A stretch of 64,000 bases of DNA, taken from NCBI GenBank assembly GCA_963971305.1, contig OZ020303.1, positions 60,512,867 to 60,576,866 of the forward strand, in the 5' to 3' direction. The notes under the pieces were generated by a model. That model was not told the origin of the DNA, ran no database searches, and was given only the letters and a program-made list of their open reading frames with translations. A program made the position numbers and the translations under genes. This DNA is from Arcuatula senhousia. Its lineage: Eukaryota; Mollusca; Bivalvia; Mytilida; Mytilidae. Each line of letters opens with the position of its first letter. The stretch's first letter is position 1. Below, one piece after another: positions 43,304 through 52,975 of the stretch.

Positions 43304-44580
43304 GGCTTACTATAAGTAGTTTTAGCATACTTTGGATTAACCAGAGGACATTTAATTGGATCACCCAACTCCTTGACACGCTTCATACAATCATCTCCAA
43401 ACAAAAATTTGGAAACTGGCAACTCAGAAGTACAAATAGGTGTGTATCTAGAATGAAGATATTGCTTCAGATTATATCTCCTTCTGTGAGATAATTTCAG
43501 AAAACTATTACCTATAAGGCTAATACAGTCAGCTAAAATAGATCTAGTTTTCACAGGATCAAGTGAGTCTTTACTCTTAATACATTGATCAGCAAGTTGA
43601 ACAATTGGAACAAGGCCAGAAGCCATAGACTTCTGGATTTCCTGCAAGTAAAGATCTTGCTCGTGAGCAGGCTTAGGGATTGCCCTCCAAATTTCAGGAT
43701 TGACCGAAGGCAAAACCAGATTGTTACAATTTTCAGGTCTATGATACCTTTCTTCAATGGTCTTAATACTCTCTTTATTAGAGCGAATGGTAACAGCAGC
43801 GTCTACCGCTTTAGCTAGTCCAGAGGAAACTCTAGGACCTGTCTTTTCATCAGTTTTGAGCTGGGGAATATCTGGAACCCACTCAGGCTCATCTGCATTA
43901 TCACCTTGATTGTCATGAGACTTATCTATTGACTCATTCACCACACTAGGAGCATTAAAAGCATCCTGAAAAGCAGAATTTGGGTCAGCCCCTGGGATAT
44001 CATTACAATTATTATCCCCATCAGACCTCTCCACAGGAGTAGGCTGGAAAAGATTCATCTGGAAATCTCTGACAGATTCCTCATAAGTTTCAAAATTAGG
44101 AGAGAGTGGTAGAATTTGCCCAGGTCTCAAATTAGAACCATTATCCTGAGATATAACTGGAAGAGGGTGAGTGGCCGTAGCTGTTGCAGGAGGGTTCACA
44201 GTCATAACACTAGCAGTAGCTGAAGGATTTTGGAAATGCAAAGCACTTTGTTGAGTTGCTAGATTTTGAACAACAGAGGTCAAATTAGTAAGAGATTTAA
44301 CCACATCAGATAAACCCATTTGTTCTTTTAAGTCGGCTATTTCAGCTTTAGAAAATTTCCTGCTAACTTTAGCAGGGGTAACATCCTTAGACACCTTTTG
44401 GGAAATCTTTCTCTTTGTGGGTTTTTTCAGACTAGTGCCCTTTATAACACGGCCAGTGGCCTTTTCCTGTTTAACGGGCGAATTAATCATGGCCGAACCG
44501 GCTCTAGTAGTAACAGACGTCTCAACGAGCTCGTCATCTTCATCTAGATAAAGAATATTATCTTCATTAACGTCCGACAT
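43147..44580 (-). CDS. gag: DIRS Gag-like protein
   Basis: A 477-residue ORF with a genuine ATG. It has an acidic N-terminus (DEDDELVE), a Lys-rich segment (about 35-85), a hydrophobic/Gln segment and a central conserved-looking block around 270-400 (PSVNPEIWRAIPKPAHEQD, LADCISLIGNSFLKLSHRRR). The tail (about 425-477) is Gln/Asn/Arg-rich and low in complexity, probably binding RNA. I see no CCHC zinc knuckle. Codons 427-428 (TTA AAC) form part of the TTTAAAC slippery heptamer, so ribosomes would either finish Gag or shift into RT. The protein is assumed to package the RNA as in other DIRS and Ngaro elements; that role is by position and analogy. Confidence 0.88.
   Translation of the reverse strand: MSDVNEDNILYLDEDDELVETSVTTRAGSAMINSPVKQEKATGRVIKGTSLKKPTKRKISQKVSKDVTPAKVSRKFSKAEIADLKEQMGLSDVVKSLTNLTSVVQNLATQQSALHFQNPSATASVMTVNPPATATATHPLPVISQDNGSNLRPGQILPLSPNFETYEESVRDFQMNLFQPTPVERSDGDNNCNDIPGADPNSAFQDAFNAPSVVNESIDKSHDNQGDNADEPEWVPDIPQLKTDEKTGPRVSSGLAKAVDAAVTIRSNKESIKTIEERYHRPENCNNLVLPSVNPEIWRAIPKPAHEQDLYLQEIQKSMASGLVPIVQLADQCIKSKDSLDPVKTRSILADCISLIGNSFLKLSHRRRYNLKQYLHSRYTPICTSELPVSKFLFGDDCMKRVKELGDPIKCPLVNPKYAKTTYSKPLNYRGPAMQGNSQAQRSNYQGQPNYKKRSNYQNRPQPQRYNNNYNQSKRRN
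43273..43303 (-). promoter_or_regulatory. -1 ribosomal frameshift signal (slippery site and stem-loop)
   Basis: On the minus strand TTTAAAC (43303-43297) is set in the gag frame as T TTA AAC, followed by a 7-nt spacer and a perfect stem GCCCTGC/GCAGGGC with a 3-nt CAT loop (43289-43273). The RT frame has TAG TAA immediately upstream of the heptamer and then stays open for more than 2 kb. Confidence 0.85.
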
Positions 44581-44837
44581 TACTATGTGTAGCTATTTTA
44601 TTTAAACCGAGAAGTACTCACGCTGTAAACAACCTTTTCAATGTGAAGGACGATAATAAAGAAAAACCTAAAACATCGCTACCAAAAACGTAAGCGACTT
44701 CAAAATACAAAAATATTTCTCTATCGACAATAAGATTCCTGGACAATGTCCTAGGAAAGAAGAATAAACAATATTCTTTAATTGATAACTGCGTATAATC
44801 CAGGTGTTCGTATGACACCTCGCCGTCTCTGAAAATG

Positions 44838-44985
44838 GATGACAATTTGGCCACGAGGTCGGGCTTATATACTAGGCGTCATGTGACACATTACTATTTA
44901 TATACAGAGTTATTTTTAACTCTTTAAACTGAGACTGGTATGTGCATCTCGCCGATACACTGAGAATGATAGCTATGTGATACCC
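44838..44985 (-). repeat. DIRS right inverted terminal repeat with promoter motifs
   Basis: This is the 5' end of the element for the minus-strand genes. TATA-like words lie at 44895-44904 (TATATAAATA on the minus strand) and 44864-44873 (AGTATATAAG), about 285-320 nt before the gag ATG. Either could direct transcription; no other promoter element is claimed. Confidence 0.85.
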
Positions 44986-45188
44986 GAATGAGCCGAAAGG
45001 CGATAATGTATAAGAATGTTATCTTGTCCTCTGAAACTACTGAAGCCTTTTCAATGAAACTTGGTATATAGGAACAGGACACCATATGTAACTGTGCATA
45101 TTACCAGAAAATTTTGATCACCAAAGTTTTGTGGGAGTTATGGCCTTTTGAACTTAGAAATTTTTTTGGGGGGAACTGGGGGAGACAT

Positions 45189-45660
45189 CATTTAACTTTA
45201 ATTTTCTCTGAGGTTGATTCAAAGAAAATACATTTGTAGTAAGAAAAAAGGAAAGTTGATACTTGCACCTGTTTATAAACAACAATAAATTAGGTTGAGA
45301 AGTAATAATAGTCCATATATAAATTTTGGGAGTAATGTTATCATCTACAGTGGTGAACTTAAGTTGACTGCAATAAGATACTAGGTTGAATCATTTAATA
45401 TATATATTTTATGTTTTATGGCAAAACAGATGCTGATAATAACTAGGTTAAGAGGAGGTTTTGTGTGCTTTCTTACATTTTTTATGACTGAAAATGGCAG
45501 TTAGAAATATTTGATTAAAAAGTTAAGGGTTGTTTTTATCTAGGGTAACCATATCTAATTTCGTAATGATCGACTTCTTTAAAGTTTTTGTGCTGAAGAA
45601 AGATTTTTATGAAAGGTAGGGTTTAGATAAAGTCAAATTGTATTTAATGTATTTATCTTT
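45189..45660. other. Unassigned AT-rich DNA
   Basis: No gene or repeat boundary recognised between repeat E and the family D block. Confidence 0.45.
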
Positions 45661-45663
45661 TAC

Positions 45664-46330
45664 TCATGTCCATCTGTCCCTCCGTACGAAATTTCGGTCA
45701 AGCTTTTCTCAGGAACCGTACATGAAAATGATTTGAAACTTGGTAGCATGGTTCAGTATGACAAACTGTATGTCCTAAGCGATTTTCAGACCTGTCAGAC
45801 ATCTACTTCCTGATTAGGACTTAGGCAAATGTAAAAATATGTGAATATTACTATGAAAATTTCTGTCAAGCTTCTCTCAGGAACCATACATGAGAAAGAT
45901 ATGAAACTTGGAAGGATGTCCTAAGTGACTTTCCTGTCAAGTATGACAAACTGTATGTCCTTAGTGATTTTCAGACTTGTCCAACATCTATTTCCTGTTT
46001 GGGACTTAGGTGAATGTGGAAATATGTGAACATGACCATGACAATTTTTGTCAAGCTTTTCTCAGGAACCCTACATGAGAATGATTTGAAACTTGTTAGG
46101 ATGGTAAAGTATGACAAACTATACGTCTTTAGCAATTTTGAGACCTATCCGACATCTTCTTCCTGTTTAGGACTTAGGCTGATGTGAAAATATGTGAACA
46201 TGACCATGAAAATTTTTGTCAAGCTTTTCTCAGGAATGTTACATGAGAAAGATTTGAAACTTGGTAGGATGTCCTAAGCGACTTTCCTGTTGTGGGTGTA
46301 GCGGGGGCATCCATGTTCTATGGACACATT
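45664..46330 (+). repeat. Dispersed repeat family D, tandem units
   Basis: About four ~175-bp units marked by GTCAAGCTTTTCTCAGGAAC, ACATGAGAATGATTTGAAAC, TTGGTAGGATG and CATCTACTTCCTGTTT. The same words follow the hairpin start of family D at 61602-61740. A GTAGCGGGGGCATCCATGT-like end is near 46298-46312. Confidence 0.75.
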
Positions 46331-46728
46331 CCTTCTTTATTTGAAAATATCTGTATTACTGTATTTGTGTGCTGTATTACCCTTATAGGGGATACAGCCC
46401 CTGAAATAATGTTTTTTTTATGTTTTTGGCCTATTGAATGAAAACTATTGCAGTTAGAGAGAAGCTGTTGCTTGCATAATGTTCAGCTAATTTAGCTGTA
46501 CAAAAGTCTCCATAGGGTCGAAGTTGTCTGATGACCCTTAATAGGGGTTACGGCCCCTAAAATAACCTTTTTCATGTTTTTGGCCTATAGAATGAAAACT
46601 ATAGCAGATAGAGAAAAGCTGTTGCTTGCTTAAACGTTCAGTTTATTTAGCTCTATAAAAGTCTCAATAGGATTGAAGTTGTCAGATGACCCTTAATAGG
46701 GGTTACAGCCCCTAAAATAACCTTTTTT

Positions 46729-49186
46729 AGCTCACCTGACCCGAAGGGTCATGTGAGCTATTGTCATCACTTGGCGTCCGTCGTCTGTCCGTCGTCCGTC
46801 GTCCGTCCGTAAACTTTTTAAAACGTTAACTCCTCTGACACCATAAGTCCAATTGCAACCAAACTTGGTATGGTTGTTTATTAGCATTCAGTGCTTAGAA
46901 CTGATGTGGGGATTTTTGATTCGTCGTAAAACATGGCCGCCGTGGCTAAAAATAGAACATAGGGGTAAAATGCAGTTTTTTGCAAATAACTCAAAAACGG
47001 CTACAGATATCAAAATCCGGCATGGGTAAAAGTGATCAGCACCTCAAGATCTACCTACCCTGAAATTTTGAAGAAAATCCAACGACCCATGTAGGAGTTA
47101 TTGCCCTTTTTGTGGATTTTTTGCAAATTTTGCACCTGTTTAGCTCAATATCTTGAAAACTATACTAGATATTTGAGAAATTTAAATTGCATATTGTTAA
47201 GCACATCAAGATCTACAAAATTTGTAACAGGGTCAACGTTGTAGGACCTTTCCTTTTAGGAGTTATTGCCCTTAGAACGTCAAAATTTAGCATTTTAACA
47301 GCATTTCCTCATTACATTGAAAGCGTTAACTCCTCTGACACTTTAAGTCCAAATGGAACCAAACTTGGTATAGTTGTTTATTAGCATTAGGTGAATAGAA
47401 CTAATGTGGGGATTTTTGATTGGTCGTAAAACATGGCCGCTGTGGCTAAAAATAGAACATAGAGGTAAATGGCAGTTTTTTGCAAATAACTCTAAAACGG
47501 TGACAGATTTCAAAATTTTGATTGGGAACAAAAGTGATCAGCACCTCAAGATCTACCAGCTCTGAAATTTTGATGAAAATCCAACAACCCATGTAGGAGT
47601 TATTGCCCTTTTTGTGTATTTTTTGCAAATTTTGCACCTGTTTAACTCAATATCTTGAAAACTATACAAGATATTTGAGAAATTTAAATTGCATATTGTT
47701 AAGCGCATCTACGAGGGCTGTCCGTAAAGTTCGTAGACAGTTGATATAAAATTAACAATGTTCATTCGATTAACTTAAAATTTTGTTATAATAAAATGCG
47801 AAGTCTTATAAATTGGTGTGCCAAATTTTAGAATAATGTAACAACAACAAGTTGATTTTCAGCATTTAGAAAATAAATCGTATTCATAACCCGGAGCAAG
47901 ACGTTCACATTTTCGACGTCAAATTAAACAACTTCTCCATATGGCCACATTGAATGCAACATTTTTAAGACTTTGTGAATTCTGAACCTTATATTTTGCC
48001 AGATGTATCTAGATTTTTATTTCTGCATGTATTGTTTCATTTCTGGAAACATTTGATTCACAAATTACATGGCTATCTAAGTTATTGACATCAACAGTAC
48101 AACTTAAAGCAAAGTCGATTGGTCGGGGCAGTACTATATAGAAAATATGACTATATTTTAATACCAGAAAACATCCTAATCATTTTTTTCTATCTCAATC
48201 TTAAATGCACATGCCATCGGAGGTATCTTAGTGAGCTCTTCCCACAATTCAAAGAATCTGTGTATATCTGTAGATGTTTTACAGACATCAACCTGCATTT
48301 TTATAACTATCCATTGCTCCACCTCTTCTCAAAACGTTACTGTTTCCATGTCAGTGAAACTGATGTCAACTAGAAAAATACTGATTTCTCAACAAATAAA
48401 AATTATATACCCTTCAAATTTGGTATGTGTATCATCCTATCTATTGGCAACACTGTGGTACAAGTTTTTTTGCATCTTTTGATATGTTACAAGCATAAGA
48501 CCTTGTTTAAAGCATTCTTAATATTTCTGAAAAAAAAAATCTTACATTGCTCCGTCCCACCATACAGCGAGTTAAATAATTAAAAATGTAGTACTATTTA
48601 TGTCGAACATTTGCAAAACAATAAACCAGAATTGAAAGAAAAATGGGTCAAATTATTATTATGTAAAAAATTAATCCCTAGTACGTCGTATTGGTTCAAA
48701 TATTTGCTTGTCCACGAACTTTACGGACAGCCCTCGTATATCTACAAAATTTGTAACAGGGTCAACGTTGTAGGACCTTTCCTTTGAGGAGTTATTGCCC
48801 TTTGAAGGTCAAAATTGAGCATTTTAACTGCATTTCCTTATATTGAAAATGTTAACTCTTCTGACACTTTAAGTCCAAATGGAACCAAACTTGGTATTAT
48901 TGTTTATTATTATTAGGTGTATAGAACTGTTGTTGGGATTTTTGATTGGTTGTAAAACATGGCCGCTGTGGTTAAAAATAGAACATTAGGTTAAACTGCA
49001 TTTTTTTGCAAATAACTCAAAAAGGGTGACAGATTTTTAGATTTTGACTGACAACAAAAGTGATCAGCACCTTTAGATCCACCATATTGTCAGATGACCC
49101 CCTTATTAATCTTATGACCCTTTCAACGTAAAATAGATTTTGCCTTATAACCTTTACTTCAGGCACATATGTCAGGTGAGCGATCT
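46729..49186 (+). repeat. Dispersed repeat family B inserted in repeat A
   Basis: It begins with a stem-loop at 46729-46759: outer stem AGCTCAC/GTGAGCT as in family A but inner stem TGACCC/GGGTCA, with a GAA loop. CCGTCGT repeats follow. Three ~495-bp units are marked by TTAACTCCTCTGACACC at about 46826, 47329 and 48850, the last spacing corrected for the 1027-bp mariner insertion. It ends near GTCAGGTGAGCGATC (49171-49185), the inverse of its own GCTCACCTGAC start. Confidence 0.82.
47712..48736. mobile_element. Mariner-like element, 1025 bp, non-autonomous or decayed
   Basis: Terminal inverted repeats of 28 bp pair at 27 positions: CGAGGGCTGTCCGTAAAG at 47712, with the same word reading inward from 48736. 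TA lies directly outside each end (47710-47711 and 48737-48738). The family B unit at 47201-47220 shows the uninterrupted host sequence, where the insertion replaces a single dinucleotide position. The TA duplication and terminal style point to Tc1/mariner. I could not find the DDD/E catalytic blocks in either strand; ORFs at 48119-48482 are short and not transposase-like. Confidence 0.85.
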
Positions 49187-49478
49187 TAAAAAGTAGAATG
49201 AAAACTATAGCAGATAGAGAAAAGCTATTGCTTGCTTAAATGTTCAGCACATAAAGCTCTACAAAAGTCTCTGTAGGGTTGAAGTTGTCAGATGATCCCT
49301 TATAGGGGTTACGGCCCCTAAAATAACGGTTTTTCGTGTTTTTGGCATATAGAATGAAAACATAGTAGATAAAGAAAAAACTGTTGCTTGCTTAAATGTT
49401 CAGCTCATTTAGCTCTACAAAATATAGGGTTGACATCAAGACCAGGTGAGCGATTTAGGCTCCTGGGAGCCTCTTGTT

Positions 49479-50114
49479 TCTTTTGCCCTGTCTGTCTGTC
49501 TGTCTGTTCTTCAGAAAGTCATATAAATCCACTCAACTCCTCTTAAACTTAATAACTCAACAGAATTTGATGAAATTTCGTATGTAGCTAAATACACAAT
49601 ATGAAGTTGTGCAAATTGTTACTAGGAAGTTTTTATCTTCAAATTTAAGTGTTTGACCCCGTTTATACCATGAAAAAAATACATCGATCTTTTTTTAATC
49701 GATCTAAAAAAGACTGGTTTGCATTTACACACATTTATGAAATTACCCGAATAATACGGTCATTGTATTTCACTCCCTGCAGTCGCTACATTACACTACA
49801 AGAAAGATCGATTAAAAAAAGATCGATCTTTTTAAGTCTAGGTCTAAAGCAGGACTTTATAAATCCTGTTCTTTCGAATCGATTCAAATAAAGATCGATC
49901 TTTCCTGTTTACACTGACAAAAAGATCGATCTTTTTTGCATCGATTCAAATAAAATCTAGTGTAAACGGGGTTTATGTGGCCTGGCTTGAAGATAAGATA
50001 TTTCAACCAAATTTTACAAAAAGACATGGTATGAAGCTTGTACACAATTTGAACCAGAAAAATTGTGGGTGTTGACACACAAATTTAGAATTCCGGGGAA
50101 ACAGTGGGAGACAT
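49479..50114 (+). repeat. Repeat related to family E, carrying a MITE
   Basis: It starts with a (CTGT)n run (49489-49506), continues with CTCAACTCCTCTTAAACTTA and GATGAAATTTCGTATG, is interrupted at 49656-49972, and ends GTGGGAGACAT (50104-50114) like families E and F. Confidence 0.65.
49656..49972. mobile_element. ~317-bp MITE rich in GATCGAT palindromes
   Basis: The ends ACCCCGTTTATA (49656-49667) and TGTAAACGGGGT (49961-49972) are inverted with one mismatch. The interior contains at least six ATCGAT or GATCGATC words within T- and A-runs, on both strands. The host repeat reads continuously across the insertion. The duplicated target cannot be fixed because T-rich bases flank both sides. 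Confidence 0.75.
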
Positions 50115-52199
50115 CGTTTTTGCTAAAAATCAAACTCTATTTTACTCCAGTTTATATCTTGTTTGATAGTCATTACATATATATACTAATAAGTGAAAAA
50201 AGTTCATGTCAAGGTCTTATTTTATCTGACGCCCAAAGATGTATTTTTAAAAAGATTATATAGAAATATTATTTCTTTTTCTTTTAGAAGATTAAATCTA
50301 TGTAGATTATATTTTAGTATTTGATATCTTATATCATCTGAACATTATCTTCCATAACTTACAAATTATTGATGCTTTTAGACTAAATTGAGACACATTT
50401 GCAATGCAAGATTAGGAAAGGTAATAAAGAATGATTTGTTCAAGTCATTTGTGTTATTATAATGATCGACTTTGGTGAACTAAGACCACAATATTACTCA
50501 ATTAACCTAAAGTGTTTTTCTTGAACTATACATTTGGATAGAAAGGTTGGGTTAAGCATCTGAATTTTACAGATTTAAGGGGCTCATGGGCACAACCTCA
50601 GGCTGACCTTTCATGGTGTAAAGTTCCTTACCAGTCTTAAGCCTTACCTCTCTTGACTAGAGGCTCCCATCGGAATTTTACAGAGAGAAAAAAACACTGT
50701 AAACCTGCCACCTGCAGGCTTTTTGCAGGATATCCCAGCTCCATTCGGCTTTGAATCCATATTCATTGAAATTTCATTTCATTGAAATTTCATTCAATTT
50801 ATTTCAATATTAATAAAAATAATATTTCAATCTTAAGGAATTGAATATAGTTTTAAAACTGCACAAAATGCTTCATAAGCGATCTTGTAACCTGAAAGGG
50901 GTAGAGTAACATGCGGTAGCCCCACAAAAGGTCACTCAGAGTAACATGCGGTAGCCCAACAAAAGGTCACTCAGAGGGTCTGGCTCCACCACTGTTTTGT
51001 GTAATAAGACATTCATTTGTGTATTAAAGCCTTTCACAGCCTATAGACTTGATTATTAATAAAGTATATCATGGTGTATTTATTATCTAGTTACAGGCTA
51101 TTGTATAAAGATTTAATGGCTTCTGCCAAAGGTTAATGAGTATAAGACAGTGGATAGGAAATGAGGCGTGATATTATATAGGCAGGTGCCCCCTGAAACT
51201 TTTGTACCCTATACCCTTAACATTAAGATCTGTTTGCACTGCATACCCTTAACCATTTATTGCATCATCATTGCTTCTAAAATGTAAGTTTCAAAACATT
51301 GAAGTTGATGTATTTTGGTAAATTGTATTGGAACTTAATTTGGTGTCCATGATCTCTCACAACAGCAACCCAAAGTGAATAGGGTATTAAGTCTCTGAAA
51401 TAGGTTGCCTGGCAGGCGGGGAAGAAATTTTCGTATCAGTTTTCTCAGCAAGTACTACTCACAGTCACTTGATATTAATTTGAATACAACATCAGGGTGT
51501 GGTCCCATAACTTCAGGTCTGTCAATGACACCTACTTCCTGTTTAACGAAATCTGGCTATTATTTACTTTGACAGATTTTTAACAAGATAACTCTGGCCA
51601 CACTACATTTTATTTTCAGATACACAGTAGATAGACTTTCCAGTGTTGAAACTTTCGCATATATAAATGTGATATTGAAACATAAATAAATAAATGATGC
51701 ATTTTTCTGCTTTCAGAAACAGTCCCACAGCCTGTGCCTTTGCCACATAGACTTCTAGACTGTTACTTTGTCAAGCCACTTATTTGTTCATTTTGTAAGT
51801 AAATTTACTTTATAAAAATACACTTTCTAGGCATTGCAAGAAGGCTGATGTTTTCACTTTTAAAAATTATTTCTGCAGTCATGAGGTAAAAACAATTCAC
51901 AGGACCGAGACTTACAAATAACGTTACAACTTGGTTCTTTTCTTCCTACATTTTTGTCAATCAATTTGTTTTATTTTGCAAAATTTAAGAAGATTAATTA
52001 GTTTGAAATAAAAAAAGTGGGATAAGTAAAGAACAATCGAAAGATTGTAGAAGATTCATCAGAAATGGAAATAATGAAAAATTGATTAAAGGATTATTGT
52101 AAAGTGAATCTTGAAGAGACAATTTTGCATAGATGAGAATTATCATTGTAATTGTAACTAATTTTTCCAAGACAATAAAACATAGTCTCTGACATCAGT
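50115..52199. other. Unassigned DNA with one short direct repeat
   Basis: A ~38-bp unit (GAGTAACATGCGGTAGCC then CAACAAAAGGTCACTCA) is repeated directly at about 50906 and 50939. A decayed repeat fragment with CTACTTCCTGTTTAACGA lies near 51530. No gene recognised. Confidence 0.45.
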
Positions 52200-52317
52200 T
52201 GGCCATGGGTGTGACTGTCTTCTGTTTATTGGCAATGTTGATCATGATCAACTACATGTATAAGTCCTTCAGTGACCATGGTAGATCATGGTTTGTGGCC
52301 ACATTTGATCATGTTTA

Positions 52318-52975
52318 ACCTTGCCATGGGGTCAGACATGTCCAACTTCATTATCAGTGGCCACTGGTCCACCCTGTTCCAGCTTGATCAGTGGCAATTT
52401 TAGTCCATCATGGTCCAACTGGATCAGTAGCATGATGGTCAATCATGTTCCAACTGGATCAGTGGCCATTATAGTCCACCATGTTCCAACTGGATCAGTG
52501 GCCATGGTCAATCATGTTCCAACTGGATCATTGGCCATGGGCAATCTTGTTCCAACTGAATCAGTGGCCACTGGTCCACCCTGTTCCAGCTTGATCAGTG
52601 GCAATTTTAGTCCATCATGTTCCAACTGGACCAGTAGCATGATGGTCAATCATGTTCCAACTGTATCAGTGGCCATAGTCCATCAAGTTCCAACTAAATC
52701 AGTGGCAATTTTAGTCCATCATGTTCCAACTGGATCAGTAGCATGATGGTCAATCATGTTCCAACTGTATCATTGGCCATAGTCCATCAAGTTCCAGTTG
52801 GATCAGTGGCCCGTATAGTCCATCATGTTCCAACTGGATCAGTGGCCATGGTCTCAACTGGATCATTGGCCATGGTCAATCTTGTTCCAACTAAATCAGT
52901 GGCCATGGTCAATCATGTTCCAACTGGATCAGTGGTCATAGTCAACCTTGTTCCAAATTGATCACTCAGTGGCCA
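52318..52975 (+). repeat. 33-bp minisatellite (CATGTTCCAACTGGATCAGT unit)
   Basis: About 18 variable copies of a ~33-bp unit: CATGTTCCAACTGGATCAGT followed by GGCCATGGTCAAT or GGCAATTTTAGTCCAT. Because the period is a multiple of three, an open frame runs through it (HVPTGSVA peptide repeats) in two adjoining ORFs, 52321-52746 and 52743-52961. There is no signal peptide, no non-repeat coding flank and no strong start context, so I treat it as satellite DNA. Confidence 0.85.

Larger units (their letters stand above)
39802..45020 (-). mobile_element. Complete DIRS-family tyrosine-recombinase retrotransposon, 5.2 kb
   Basis: The order on the minus strand is inverted terminal repeat, gag, RT/RNase H/methylase-like, tyrosine recombinase, internal complementary region, inverted terminal repeat. 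The 148-bp inverted repeats (39880-40027 and 44838-44985) appear identical by eye. The left outer extension 39802-39891 is complementary to 40111-40200, and the right outer extension plus repeat edge 44971-45020 is complementary to 40195-40244. This is the architecture described for DIRS1. All three frames are open, and both ends carry AATGTT. The element interrupts repeat E, whose paralogous units give the uninterrupted sequence with one AATGTT and no longer target duplication, as expected for recombinase-mediated insertion. It looks recently inserted and possibly functional. Confidence 0.95.
39408..45188 (+). repeat. Dispersed repeat family E, split by the DIRS element
   Basis: It opens at 39408 with a stem-loop: ATGTCTC paired to GAGACAT (39444-39450) and CCACA paired to TGTGG, across a C14 tract. 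It closes with GGGGGAGACAT ending at 45188. The body has ~125-150-bp units marked by CCTCTGAAACTACTGAA, CTTGGTATA, ATTACCAGGAAATTTTGATC and GGGAGTTATGGCCCTTTGAA at about 39505, 39660 and, beyond the DIRS insertion, 45030. The two halves are continuous once 39802-45020 is removed. A related element with the same GGGAGACAT end occupies about 49479-50114. Confidence 0.85.
46375..49478 (+). repeat. Repeat family A, copy 3 (5'-truncated), interrupted by family B
   Basis: Family A units (CTTATAGGGG, GAAAACTATAGCAGATAGAG, GCTGTTGCTTGCTTAAA, GAAGTTGTCAGATGA) occupy 46375-46728 and resume at about 49190-49440. The canonical A end (CCAGGTGAGC, AGGCTCC/GGAGCCT stem at 49457-49472, CTTGTT) closes it at 49478. 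The intervening 2.45 kb is family B, which itself carries a mariner-like element. Confidence 0.85.

Noticed and set aside
44618..44854. 78-residue ORF upstream of DIRS gag, considered as an extra DIRS protein
   Set aside because: It starts with TTG, overlaps the inverted repeat and leader, and has no similarity to known DIRS proteins.
48119..48482. ORFs inside the mariner-like element, considered as transposase
   Set aside because: Neither strand gave the catalytic aspartates or helix-turn-helix motifs of mariner transposases.
52321..52961. Two adjoining ORFs encoding VPTGSVA repeats, considered as a repetitive secreted protein
   Set aside because: No signal peptide, no unique coding flank and strong nucleotide-level tandem structure; more simply a 33-bp minisatellite.
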